This document shows, one piece after another, positions 27,899 to 36,308 of a stretch of DNA of 64,000 bases. Both the position numbers and the translations under genes were made by a program. Source of the DNA: Acidicapsa acidisoli (GTDB lineage: Bacteria > Acidobacteriota > Terriglobia > Terriglobales > Acidobacteriaceae); the NCBI RefSeq assembly GCF_025685625.1, contig NZ_JAGSYI010000006.1:1-64000 (forward strand), read 5' to 3'. Position 1 is the stretch's first letter; each line of letters opens with the position of its first letter. Below the pieces are notes generated by a model. The model saw only the letters and a program-made list of their open reading frames with translations, searched no databases and was not told the DNA's origin.

Positions 27899-28071
27899 CC
27901 GGATTCCCTCACGAGAGCAAAGTCTGTTCCAGGCTTCGATAAATCGAATCGCCGGGACTGTAAATCGAGAAAGGCAATCAAGGAGCGAAGGCCGGCGGTC
28001 GTGCCCTAAGTTCTTCAGTGCCACGCTAAGCAGTTGCTCTGGACCTTATACAAGGTCTTCGCCGGGCGGAG

Positions 28072-28087
28072 TTTGATCAAGAGCAAA
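28072..28087 (-). promoter_or_regulatory. Crp/Fnr-type palindrome D before the NHL/ASH protein gene
   Basis: TTTGATCAAGAGCAAA fits TTTGNNC-NN-GNNCAAA. It lies 174 bases before the NHL protein start, within a 358-base gap (27899-28256) that otherwise shows no gene. Distance to the start is greater than for sites A and C. Confidence 0.5.
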
Positions 28088-28256
28088 GAAGGGCTCATTT
28101 GCATGCGAAAGCTGCCCTCTTCTCGTCTTTACATCTTTTTACAGCGCAGTTCTTTGCGAAGGTGGTCTTATATGACGCAGGGTAAGGGCTCCATGCACGG
28201 TCAGGAATTTCAACTGACACCTTCCTCGGTGATGGTCGGCGCCCTGAGTAATCGCA

Positions 28257-28502
28257 ATGGGAGGTAAATTGAAAATTTCCGAACTTAGCAATGTGCATAC
28301 AATGGCGGAGGAGTCTGCTCTCATCGCGGATATACATCCGCTGACTGCGAAGGAAGCGCTGGCGGAGTTGATCGAGTTGCTCGAAGACTACGCGCCAAGC
28401 TGGTACACGGAAGAACATCATAAGCGAGCCTTGGCAGCGTTGCAGGGCGCAAGCAAACCGTCTTATGTTGCGCGGGTTGGAGTCCGCTCAGTTCACGCTT
28501 GA
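28257..28502 (+). CDS. Small conserved-looking helical protein (81 aa)
   Basis: No known function recognised. The core ITAKEAL-like stretch (LTAKEALAELIELLEDYAPSWYTEEHHKRALAAL) has the composition of a real helical protein. The start is uncertain: GGAGG at 28260-28264 could serve the TTG at 28269, and an ATG at 28302 is possible. It ends 10 bases inside the tail of the convergent response regulator gene. Confidence 0.5.
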   Translation: MGGKLKISELSNVHTMAEESALIADIHPLTAKEALAELIELLEDYAPSWYTEEHHKRALAALQGASKPSYVARVGVRSVHA

Positions 28503-29191
28503 AATCGGTAACCGGCTCCGGGAACTGTAAGAATAAGCTCGGGTTTTTTGGGAAACGGCTCCAGCTTCTGACGCAGGCTGGCGACATGGACATCGACGGT
28601 TCGAGTCAATGTTCCGGACTTGTGACCCCACACTTCCCGTAGCAGTTCTTCCCGAGACAGGGTTACTCTGGGATGTTTCGCGAAGTAATGCAACAGACGA
28701 AATTCACGATCTGTTAGATCGACAGATTTGCCGTCTTGAGTGACCTTGGTACTCTGAATATCTATTACTATCTGGCCGAATCGATAGATATTTTGCCCTC
28801 TTCTGGGCTCAATCTCATTTCTGAATGGAGCTCGACGTAAGAGGACCTCAATACGAGCCATCAGTTCAGACGTATCGAAGGGCTTGGTGACATAATCATC
28901 CGCGCCTATCTTCAATCCCGCTATCTTGTCGATTGTCTGGCTGCGCGCTGTCAAAAGCAAAATCGGAGTCGATAATCCGCGTTGGCGGAGTTCGGCGCAC
29001 ACATCCAGTCCGCTGCGGAGCGGTAGCATGATATCCAGGATAATGAGATGAAAGGGCAGTCGAGTTGCCTTTTCGAGGCCGGCCTGGCCATCGCCGGCAA
29101 ATTCCACTGAGTATCCTTCGCTCCGCAGGCGGTCCCCGAGCGTGAGGCATAATTCTTCTTCATCTTCGACGATCAGAATGCTCTCGTTCAT
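28493..29191 (-). CDS. OmpR-family response regulator
   Basis: 232 residues: receiver domain with acidic pocket (VEDEEE), phosphoacceptor Asp 53 (LIILDIMLP) and Lys in YVTKPF. A winged-helix DNA-binding domain follows (about 130-230; VDLTDREFRLLHYFAKHPRVTLSREELLREVWG). It overlaps the histidine kinase gene by four bases (ATGA), so the two are a pair. Output genes are unknown; the porin and PstS-like genes upstream are likely targets or sensors. Confidence 0.9.
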   Translation of the reverse strand: MNESILIVEDEEELCLTLGDRLRSEGYSVEFAGDGQAGLEKATRLPFHLIILDIMLPLRSGLDVCAELRQRGLSTPILLLTARSQTIDKIAGLKIGADDYVTKPFDTSELMARIEVLLRRAPFRNEIEPRRGQNIYRFGQIVIDIQSTKVTQDGKSVDLTDREFRLLHYFAKHPRVTLSREELLREVWGHKSGTLTRTVDVHVASLRQKLEPFPKKPELILTVPGAGYRFQA

Positions 29192-30669
29192 GACGGTGAC
29201 GACGTTTGCTGGCCTCCGGCAGGAGCCAAATGCAGTTCCGCCCCTTTCGCAATTTGAAGGTGCAACGTAAACGTTGTTCCCACATTCGCGGTGCTTACCA
29301 CGGTGATCCTGCCTCCCATCGCTTCCGCGATCCGTTGCGCCAACGAGAGTCCCAAGCCTGTTCCGTGAATCTGGCGGGCTGTAACCCTGGGACTGCGATA
29401 AAACGGTTCAAAAATGCGCCCGATTTCCGACGCTTCGATACCGATTCCACGATCGGCGACGGCAATGCATATCTCCCGGCTTGCAGTGTACCCCGAAGGC
29501 GCAAGAAAGGCTTCTATAGATATCCATCGTTCGTCGCCACCATACTTCAATGCGTTGCCGATGAGATTGTGAAGGCACTGAGAGATTCCTCCGAAGTCGC
29601 CCATCACGAGTGGCAGATCCGGTTCGATCTTGCGATCCAGGATGAAGTTCCTGTCTCGAATCAGCCCCTCCGAATTGGAAATAACTGAGTCGATTACCTG
29701 GGCAACTTGAATTGGCTGCAGCACGTATCGCTGACTCCGGTCCTCGGTGGAGGCGAAGAGCAATATCTCGTCAATCAGTGCGCCCATGCGGCGACTCTGA
29801 TTCTGGAGCACGCCCCCGTATTTCCTGAGAGACGCCTTATCATGTACCAGCCCATCGGCGATATTGTCTGCCGCCGAACTGAGCACGGCCAGCGGCGTTC
29901 GCAACTCATGGGATACAGAGGCGACAAACTCCATCTGTAGTTTTGCAAGTTGGATCGCGCTCATCGTCTTGCTTTTCTGGATGGCCCAAGCCGCTGCACA
30001 GGAGGTCAGAAATGCGATGCTAAATACCGCAATCAGCCTTACCGTCGAGCGGCGTGAGGATGCTACCAGATTAGCCCGGCGCGCCGCTGCTTCTTCATCG
30101 TAAAGTTGTTTGAATTCCTTAAGATCGCTATGAACTCGTTCAAACGCCTGCACCCCTCCCACAAGATCAAGGCTGACCGCCTCCTTTGTGCTACCTTCGA
30201 GAATCGAGGCAAGTACTTCATCGCGAATGTTGAGATACTGGGTCCAATCACGGGTCAAGCGGTCGCCGATTGCTATCTCAACAGGCTGTTTCGCTTGTAG
30301 CTGATATTCTGCAATCCCCTCTTTCACGCGCTGGTCTGCATTGCGGGACTGGTCCGCATATTCAATCTGGAGATTACTGTCGCTGGTCGTCAAAGCATAC
30401 AAAGTAGCACGCCGCGTCTCTTGAGTGTCGTACTGTAATTCGCCGATCCGCTGGAGCCCGTGAACCGAGCCGGTATACATATCCTGGGCCTCACGGTTTG
30501 CTGCCTGCAGGTCACGAATCACAAAGATGCCAACCGTGCCAACAACACAGGATATAAGTAGCAACAGGAGCGAAGCGCTGTGACGCGAGACGAAACTGAC
30601 CAGTCTCGCCACAAACAGATACACAAATCCGGATGGGCGCTTGGTATCGAGTTTGAGGTCGTCGCTCAT
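29188..30669 (-). CDS. Membrane sensor histidine kinase
   Basis: 493 residues. Membrane helix at about 34-56, a periplasmic four-helix-bundle sensor (about 57-225, helical, chemoreceptor-like), and a second helix STVRLIAVFSIAFLTSCAAAW. HisKA has the phosphoacceptor in VSHELRTPLAVL. The ATPase domain has N box NLIGNALKYGG, DRGIGIEASEIGRIFEPFYR and GTGLGLSLAQ. Coupled to the regulator downstream. It begins two bases after the PstS-like gene ends, suggesting that the binding protein supplies its signal. Confidence 0.9.
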   Translation of the reverse strand: MSDDLKLDTKRPSGFVYLFVARLVSFVSRHSASLLLLLISCVVGTVGIFVIRDLQAANREAQDMYTGSVHGLQRIGELQYDTQETRRATLYALTTSDSNLQIEYADQSRNADQRVKEGIAEYQLQAKQPVEIAIGDRLTRDWTQYLNIRDEVLASILEGSTKEAVSLDLVGGVQAFERVHSDLKEFKQLYDEEAAARRANLVASSRRSTVRLIAVFSIAFLTSCAAAWAIQKSKTMSAIQLAKLQMEFVASVSHELRTPLAVLSSAADNIADGLVHDKASLRKYGGVLQNQSRRMGALIDEILLFASTEDRSQRYVLQPIQVAQVIDSVISNSEGLIRDRNFILDRKIEPDLPLVMGDFGGISQCLHNLIGNALKYGGDERWISIEAFLAPSGYTASREICIAVADRGIGIEASEIGRIFEPFYRSPRVTARQIHGTGLGLSLAQRIAEAMGGRITVVSTANVGTTFTLHLQIAKGAELHLAPAGGQQTSSPS

Positions 30670-30670
30670 T

Positions 30671-31213
30671 TCAATTGCCAGCCTCAGCTCTTATACGGAG
30701 CCTGTAGCCTCTATCTTCGGGGAGTAGTTTGTCAACGCGCACAACTTTTATAGTTGCGTCGACGTCGCTCATCCGCAGGTAGCCTATCGCTCCCGGCACA
30801 TTGAAGACAAATTTTCGGACACCGGAGGGTGCTGCAAGGATCTTGGGAGACACCAAGATATCGCCTGTAAACAGGCCGCCAAGTAAGTGCGTCTTGAACT
30901 GCGCTTCGTTCATAGTACAGACTTCACGAAGGATTGTCCGTCGTTCCGGTTCTCCCGGTTCGCGCATGACAACCGTGATTCGCCGCCCGTTTGACCAGTG
31001 ACTGCGTTCTCCCAAGAACACTCGGCGCAGTTCAACAAACGAGAGCTCGTCAATCGGATTCGATTTGTTCACTACGATCGCCAGCGATTCGGACGGAGTA
31101 CTACGATCGTCTGAAGACGTCTCGGAATCCTTTGGCCCCAGCGTCATGCCTCCCTCGGGCCGCGATAGCACAGCCAGAAGCAACAGGGCGACGATTGAGG
31201 TTCTGGGCTTCAT
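30671..31213 (-). CDS. PstS-like (phosphate-type) periplasmic binding-domain protein
   Basis: 180 residues from the ATG 16 bases after the porin gene; a TTG 33 bases earlier would overlap the porin. A signal peptide (TSIVALLLLAVLSR) precedes a short PBP-like domain with IVVNKSNPIDELSFVELRRVFLGERSHW, RTILREVCTMNEAQF and VPGAIGYLRMSDVD, the signatures of the small PstS-like family. It is about half the length of true PstS transport proteins, and no ABC permease is nearby. A sensory role with the adjacent kinase fits better than transport. Confidence 0.75.
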   Translation of the reverse strand: MKPRTSIVALLLLAVLSRPEGGMTLGPKDSETSSDDRSTPSESLAIVVNKSNPIDELSFVELRRVFLGERSHWSNGRRITVVMREPGEPERRTILREVCTMNEAQFKTHLLGGLFTGDILVSPKILAAPSGVRKFVFNVPGAIGYLRMSDVDATIKVVRVDKLLPEDRGYRLRIRAEAGN

Positions 31214-31229
31214 TCTCAGAGGAGTCTCG

Positions 31230-32660
31230 TTAAAAGGTGAAGCCAAGTTGGAGAGTCAGGCCTTTGACTGCCGGTTGGTCGCGCAGCATGGTGTAGTCAT
31301 ATTGGAACTTCAATGCGACTGACTCGCTGGCGTCGTAACGGATGCCCAGAGACGGACCTTGCCGCAATCCGACGTCTGGGTACACCGGCTCCTTGCGGGG
31401 AACGTTCACATATTGGTAGCGAACATAGGGGCGGAAAGAGCCGAACTGTCTCGATGTCTGCGTGTAAAAGCCGACTGTGTTAAAGACTTCGGGTCCCGAA
31501 ACAAGTGCGTGGCGATCCAGCAACACCTCATTCAACCATTCATACCTGGGTCGAATCAGCACGGCATGTGCTGCGAGGATGGTCTCATGGATGGCGCTTT
31601 GGTTGGCGGGAACCAGAAGATCGCGATAAACGGAGAAGCCGGTCTGGAGTCCCCGCACCGCGTCTGGCCGCGCGAACATCGCAAGATTGACGGCCTTATG
31701 GTTTGCATCGGAGACTTCATTCTGCACCGGTTCGTCCACAAGTGGATAGCGGGATTCCCGCCCGTTGCCTATCTCGGCGATATAGTGCAATCCCAGGGAA
31801 CCTGAAGGAATCAGACCTGAAACGGTCGCGCCAACAGTGTGAATTGGCAGAATCCCTCCGCTATCTTCGAAGGCGAAGAGGAACGGCCTATCGGTAGTCG
31901 TCTGCAGCCATGTGCTGTGATGATAGGCGGTGTTGTAATATCCGATCGCAGTATGGCCCCTACCGGCCGAGATATTCAGGTAGTCGTTCTGGGAGTAGCG
32001 CACCAGGTAACGTTCCAAATCCACACTAAAGCTGTTCCTCTGAGACTGAATTACGCCAAGGTAGTTGTCTGGGCCGCCCTCGAAGACTATCTCGCTGAGA
32101 AACTTGAATTTATCCGAGATATCGGATGTTACGAAGAGATCTAGCTCTCCCAAAGAAAAAGATGTTGTATCTCCCTTCTGGGTGTCGCCATGAAGGTCGA
32201 CGTCCCCAAACCCACGAATACGCAAGAGGGTCTTGCTCATATCCATGCGCTCAGCCATGGCGCTTTCGCCTTGCATCGGCTCCTGCTCTGCGGGAGTGTG
32301 CGCTACGGGCGGTGCGATTGGGGGTGCGACCGGCAGAGCGGGTTTTGACGACTCAGCCGTGGCAACGGCTGGCTCTGTTGGGCGAACTAGGTCTGGCGGC
32401 CCGCTGTGAGGCAGAGCAGTCCGGTCAGGTAGCGGCGCGATTCCAACGTTTCCGCCCTGTTGTCTCTCTGCTTCGAGTTGCTGAACTCTTGCCTCCAGCT
32501 GATCGATACGCTTCAGCAAAATTTCAAGGGTAACGGGATCGCTGGCGGCCTGGCCACTGGCCTGTTGCCCGCAAAGAGATGGACTCATCAACGTAGCCAG
32601 GAGCCCAATTGCCAGGAATTGCCTCGGCGGACACCTCAGATTCATCAAAAACGAATACAT
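31230..32660 (-). CDS. Outer-membrane porin, OprO/OprP-like
   Basis: 476 residues: signal peptide ending about residue 31, then a coiled-coil trimerisation segment (LEILLKRIDQLEARVQQLEAE) and a Pro-rich linker. A 16-18-stranded barrel follows with alternating strands and a C-terminal Phe (LQLGFTF), as required for barrel assembly. AAAGGGA precedes the ATG. First gene of a four-gene unit with the PstS-like protein, kinase and regulator. Phosphate or another anion is a plausible substrate, not proven. Confidence 0.75.
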   Translation of the reverse strand: MYSFLMNLRCPPRQFLAIGLLATLMSPSLCGQQASGQAASDPVTLEILLKRIDQLEARVQQLEAERQQGGNVGIAPLPDRTALPHSGPPDLVRPTEPAVATAESSKPALPVAPPIAPPVAHTPAEQEPMQGESAMAERMDMSKTLLRIRGFGDVDLHGDTQKGDTTSFSLGELDLFVTSDISDKFKFLSEIVFEGGPDNYLGVIQSQRNSFSVDLERYLVRYSQNDYLNISAGRGHTAIGYYNTAYHHSTWLQTTTDRPFLFAFEDSGGILPIHTVGATVSGLIPSGSLGLHYIAEIGNGRESRYPLVDEPVQNEVSDANHKAVNLAMFARPDAVRGLQTGFSVYRDLLVPANQSAIHETILAAHAVLIRPRYEWLNEVLLDRHALVSGPEVFNTVGFYTQTSRQFGSFRPYVRYQYVNVPRKEPVYPDVGLRQGPSLGIRYDASESVALKFQYDYTMLRDQPAVKGLTLQLGFTF

Positions 32661-33019
32661 TGCATCCCTTTCCTGGCCGAAGAACGGAGCAAAAAGCTGC
32701 CCTTTCGAACCCGGCCTTAGGTTCTAATCGCCGATCGAGACGAAACACACTGCAAGCTGAATGTCGTTGAATAACGTTTTACCCACTCTACAACCGCAAG
32801 GCGTAGATGTCCCCAAAAGTTGCCATGAGCGACGCGGGTTGAAATTCTCGCACGCCGAACTCCGCCGATCAACATAGATCCGACGGCGCTCAATTGTGTG
32901 TATTCCGAGGACCGCGGATCGGGACGCGGAACATGCGTCGGATGCAACGGGAACCATCGTGTCGGGACGGAATGAAAATGCGAAAGGAATTTGAAAAATC
33001 CCTTTCGCATCTTGGGTAA
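32661..33019. other. Intergenic DNA left of the tetR remnant
   Basis: It contains the promoter side of the porin operon and a 10-bp perfect inverted repeat, ATGCGAAAGG (32978-32987) and CCTTTCGCAT (33001-33010), with a 13-base AT-rich loop. No T-run follows, so it is not a clear terminator. No gene seen. Confidence 0.4.
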
Positions 33020-33361
33020 TCCAGCGCGCTGGGAGTTCGAAAGACCCTTATCTATCGCGAGTTCGGGGGCAACGAGGGGCTTTTCCTGGCGGCGGTGCAG
33101 TATCTCTGCGCGGAGGTGCAGCAGCCAATCCAAACGCTGGACGTGTCGGAGTTGCCGTTCGGGGCTGGGCTGCTGCAGCAGTCACAGGTGCTGAAGCGAA
33201 TGTTGCAGACCGATCGGCACTTGGCGCTGCAGCGACTGATGTTCGCGAAGGTGTCGCGGTTTCAGAAGGCCGGGGAGATCTGATTCGCGGGAGGGCCGAA
33301 GGCGACGCACAGATTCTTCAGACGCCTTGTTGCGCAGGCGATGCAGGCGGGGCTGCTATGA
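33020..33361 (+). pseudogene. TetR-family regulator remnant
   Basis: The frame starts inside the helix-turn-helix (ALGVRKTLIYREFGGNEGLFLAAV). It runs through a TetR C-terminal domain (LQTDRHLALQRLMFAKV), hits an in-frame TGA at 33281-33283 and continues as HRFFRRLVAQAMQAGLL to a TGA at 33359. The first helix and start are missing and a stop (33017) precedes the remnant, so it is truncated and interrupted. Part of the gene graveyard around the second tRNA-derived repeat. Confidence 0.7.
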
Positions 33362-33408
33362 ATTTTGCCCACATGGGCAAAGCCCCCATCCAATCTAATG
33401 AGCACTTC

Positions 33409-33570
33409 CTACCGGATGAATGTTCGGTTCTGCAGCCCCATTATCGCCTGCCGTAGCTCCATCTGCGTGTTCATCACGATCGGTCCATGCCACGCCAGCG
33501 GCTCCTCGATCAGCTTGCCCGAGACCAGAAGGAAGCGAATCTCTAACGGCCCGGCCCGCGCCACGGTATC
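33409..33570 (-). pseudogene. Pirin C-terminal fragment
   Basis: The minus strand reads RFLLVSGKLIEEPLAWHGPIVMNTQ and LQNRTFIR, the C-terminal end of pirin-family cupins (about 230-300 residues when whole). The 5' part is absent; similarity ends about 30 bases before the repeat at 33602. The breakpoint suggests that insertion or recombination at the repeat cut the gene. Confidence 0.75.
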
Positions 33571-33601
33571 TTGAAACGCAGATCGGAAGCTTGGGTCCAA
33601 C

Positions 33602-33740
33602 TTGGGTCCAATTGCTGCCGAAAACCATGTATTTGGGACTGCTCAGACGCAACACCAGCCCCAAAGAATCAACAACTTAGTACATCGGTTGTTATTTCGG
33701 GACCAGGGGGTAGGAGGTTCGAATCATTTCTCCCCGACCG
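33602..33740 (+). repeat. 139-bp tRNA-derived direct repeat, copy 2
   Basis: Ungapped match to 1499-1637 with 13 differences. The tRNA-Pro 3' half (33696-33740) is more decayed here: the T-stem 3' arm is CATTT instead of CCTCT and the end is CCG instead of CCA. An 11-base duplication (CTTGGGTCCAA) lies at its left edge (33590-33600). It separates a pirin fragment from an alpha/beta-hydrolase fragment. Confidence 0.85.
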
Positions 33741-33969
33741 TCTAAAGCCTGCCGCCTTCCACGAGTACTTCCGAAAGTTTACTCCCCCACTGCTGGTAAT
33801 CTGGGGCAAGCACGATCCATATTTTGTCCCGGCCGGCGCGGAGGCATTCCGCCGGGACATTCCAGGCGTTACGGTTCAGTTTCTCGACACAGGGCATTTC
33901 GCTCTTGAGACGCATGTGGAAGAGGTCGCTGCCGCAATGAGAGATTTCCTTGGGAAGACTCTCGGCTGA
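33741..33969 (+). pseudogene. Alpha/beta-hydrolase C-terminal fragment
   Basis: Starting right at the end of the repeat, the frame reads FHEYFRKFTPPLLVIWGKHDP, then FLDTGHFALETHVEEVAAAM. This is the last third of an alpha/beta hydrolase, with the catalytic acid (GKHDP) and His (TGHFALE). The nucleophile half is missing, so it is inactive. It abuts the repeat directly, marking a breakpoint. Confidence 0.75.
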
Positions 33970-34032
33970 ATCTCCGTCGCGTCCGCATAATTGCAGTTGA
34001 CTTTCGTTCAAGTTTGGGAGGAGATCGCTTCC

Positions 34033-34644
34033 GTGATTCACGCCACCAAAGAAATCCCAGGGTATGCCTACGGCAGCAAAGACATTCAACTCTCGCCGGT
34101 CTCGATGCAGGAACTGGAAGAGCTAAAGGTCACGGTAGGGTGGACGGATGATGATCCCATCTATCTGCGTCTCGCGGGAGAAGTGCTCGAAGACCAGACA
34201 AAGCAAATCGTCGACCACTGGCGCAACGGCATCATCGCGAGTATTCCCGATCTTGCGCGCCACTCTCAGACGCCCGAAGGCGATCGTATTCCCGCATATG
34301 TTGCCAACAGCGGCGAGCGTTTTGAGCAGTGGATATTGGACACTTGCCGGCGGCCTTATGACCAGGACTGGCTCAACTATCAGCTGGAAATTGCCCGCAG
34401 ACATACTTCGGCAAGTAAGAACAAGGTTGACGGAGTGCGTTCGACCCCCTATGTTCCTTTGCGCGACATCCTGGCCTTCATCGTGGTCATCAACGAAACC
34501 ATCAAACCGTATCTTGCTGCCAAGGGACATTCCGCTGAAGATGTTGCTAAGATGCACCTCGCCTGGTGTAAGTCTCTGCAGCTTCAAACTGCGCTTTGGA
34601 CAAAGCTCTATATGGACACGGCCCACACGCCAAGTGAGTGGTGA
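34033..34644 (+). CDS. Protoglobin (haem-binding single-domain globin)
   Basis: 203 residues from a GTG nine bases after GGGAGGAG; a longer TTG start at 33991 has no such site. The text IPGYAYGSKDIQLSPVSMQELEELK, DDPIYLRLAGEVLEDQ and LEIARRHTSASKNKVDGV matches the protoglobin family. The His in EIARRHT is the expected proximal haem ligand. Protoglobins bind O2, CO or NO; the role here is not shown. It stands alone between pseudogenes and looks intact. Confidence 0.85.
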   Translation: MIHATKEIPGYAYGSKDIQLSPVSMQELEELKVTVGWTDDDPIYLRLAGEVLEDQTKQIVDHWRNGIIASIPDLARHSQTPEGDRIPAYVANSGERFEQWILDTCRRPYDQDWLNYQLEIARRHTSASKNKVDGVRSTPYVPLRDILAFIVVINETIKPYLAAKGHSAEDVAKMHLAWCKSLQLQTALWTKLYMDTAHTPSEW

Positions 34645-34805
34645 TCGATCCTCTGCGACCCCACGAGATGGAGGTCGAGTAACGAGGAGTGTGACCGTCT
34701 CTTTGTTTTCGATCCTCGGGTGAGCCGTAAGGAAGGAAACAAGATGCATGACGCGCACCTATCCCGTTATTCTTAGACACAACAGATTTGTGACTCGGAG
34801 GCAGC

Positions 34806-35525
34806 TTGAATATCAACTTTGTCGGACGCACGGTTGTAGTCGCTGGCGGTACAGGTGGCCTGGGAAAATCAGTAACTCAGGCCTTTCTCGAAGAGGGCGC
34901 GAAAGTGGTAGTCACTTATCGCAGAGAAGAATAGTTCGTCGCTCTGAAGCTTGCTGCCGATTCGCATTCGTCTTCACTTGAAGGCCGGCAAGTCGATGTC
35001 ACCGACGAAGCGGAGACAGCACACTTCATCGATGAAGTGCTCTCGCTCCACGGCGCTCTCGATGTGCTCGTGAACACGGTGGGGGGATACACCGGCGGCA
35101 TGAAGCTATGGGAGATAACGACAAAGACCCTTGAACAGATGCTGGCTCTAAATCTCCGTTCAGGGTTCACTCTTGCGCGCGCTGCCATGCCCGCGATGTT
35201 GAAGGCGGGTCGCGGCTCCATCATAAACATCGCGTCAAAGGCAGCGATCGATCATGGAGCGGGCGCCGCCGCGTATTCCGCCTCAAAAGCCGCTGCCGTG
35301 GCTCTCATGGACTCGCTCGCCGCGGACGCCATGGGTTCAGGAGTGCGAGTGAACTCGATTCTCCCAAGCATAATCGACACTCCGGCAAATCGGGCAGCCA
35401 TGCCGCAAGCGGACTTCGCGACCTGGCCCAAGCCCGAGGACATTGCCCAGGTCATTTTGTTCCTGTCCAGCGAACACGCAAAGACAATTCACGGCGCGGC
35501 CGTGCCGGTCTATGGCAATGCTTGA
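34806..35525 (+). pseudogene. SDR oxidoreductase interrupted by an in-frame TAG
   Basis: From a TTG four bases after GGAGG, the frame encodes a short-chain dehydrogenase: GGTGGLG cofactor loop, NTVGGYTGG, and the catalytic Ser-Tyr-Lys set in IINIASKAA and AAYSASKAA. A TAG at 34932-34934, after CGC AGA GAA GAA, stops translation after 42 codons; the same frame then continues for 197 codons. A single change from CAG or GAG would explain it. The part after the stop lacks the cofactor-binding loop, so the gene is probably dead unless this is a sequencing error. Confidence 0.75.
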
Positions 35526-35553
35526 TTTGCCGGCCGGTTATGCTCAGCCTACG

Positions 35554-35703
35554 GGTCAGCGTGAACGCAGCTTCTACGATCTCCCGTTCCGGGCCCTGCG
35601 TGTGCTCATCCAGTGCGCCGGCGAAATAGCGACGCGCGAAGAGACTACACGAAAGCTAAGGCCGAACGGTACGATTGTCGATTTTGACCACAGCATCAAT
35701 TAG
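35554..35703 (+). pseudogene. Winged-helix (CadC/OmpR-type) regulator fragment
   Basis: The segment FRALRVLIQCAGEIATREETTRKLRP to DFDHSIN matches the DNA-binding domain of large Acidobacteriota CadC-type regulators, where the following text is usually an '...TAINKLREAL' helix. It ends at a stop directly after HSIN and has no start. Remnant only. Confidence 0.65.
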
Positions 35704-35935
35704 GCACTAGTTCCCTGTCAGGTTTGGGCACGGAATGGAGCTATCGTGTACGGTAGATTCACTCTGCGCTAAGAGAAGAGTCAGTAGGCACAGAGGTGTC
35801 CGTTCGCAGCAATAGGCCTGCCATACGCTTCTCGTGTCCAGTGTCTCTCTTGCTCCCTGGCACAATTCAAGCCAAGTACGGCACTGGACAGTCTCTATGG
35901 CCGTCGATATTCCAGACCGCCGATGCCTATACGAA
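35704..35935. other. Intergenic DNA before composite promoter copy 1
   Basis: First part of a 605-base gap between the winged-helix remnant and the carbonic anhydrase gene. No convincing gene or RNA seen. Confidence 0.4.
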
Positions 35936-35993
35936 GGTATTGGCCGATACTATCGTCCAATTGATCCAAGCTGGCATCTCTGGCTTAATCACG
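35936..35993 (+). promoter_or_regulatory. Composite operator/promoter element, copy 1 (before carbonic anhydrase)
   Basis: Elements in order: 16-bp imperfect palindrome GGTATTGGCCGATACT (35936-35951), ATCG, TCCAAT (35956-35961), 20 bases, then GGCTTAATC (35982-35990). The same parts with identical spacing occur at 44193, 54393 and, on the minus strand, 52528. This copy is 315 bases before the carbonic anhydrase start and is the least symmetric. Confidence 0.65.
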
Positions 35994-36308
35994 CTATCGG
36001 CGCTGCGGCCACGGTGAATCTCCATGAAAGTCGAGCCGGACCCTGTAGCGCCCCATGCAGGAGAAAGAACACGTGCGTGACATTTGTTGACAACGCAGGC
36101 ATCGCTTGCTGCGGAGCCTACAGGTGCGCGGACTGAGACTCCTCACATGCTCCGGTTTCAATGCACAACTCTTGAGTTCATCCTCTCTGGAGCTTTGACA
36201 ACAGACTGCGGAGCCCGTACGAGAGGGTTCGATCCGCATAGACAACATCCAACCACGCGTAGTCGCAAACCGAATCCCGGACTTGCAACGCGATTCAGGA
36301 GAATCCAA

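Noticed and set aside
32978-33010. Ten-bp inverted repeat as a transcription terminator
   Set aside because: No T-run on either side and no gene end nearby that needs it.
36084-36308. N-terminal extension of the carbonic anhydrase frame
   Set aside because: No coding character, and a well-placed AGGAG and ATG lie at 36297-36311.
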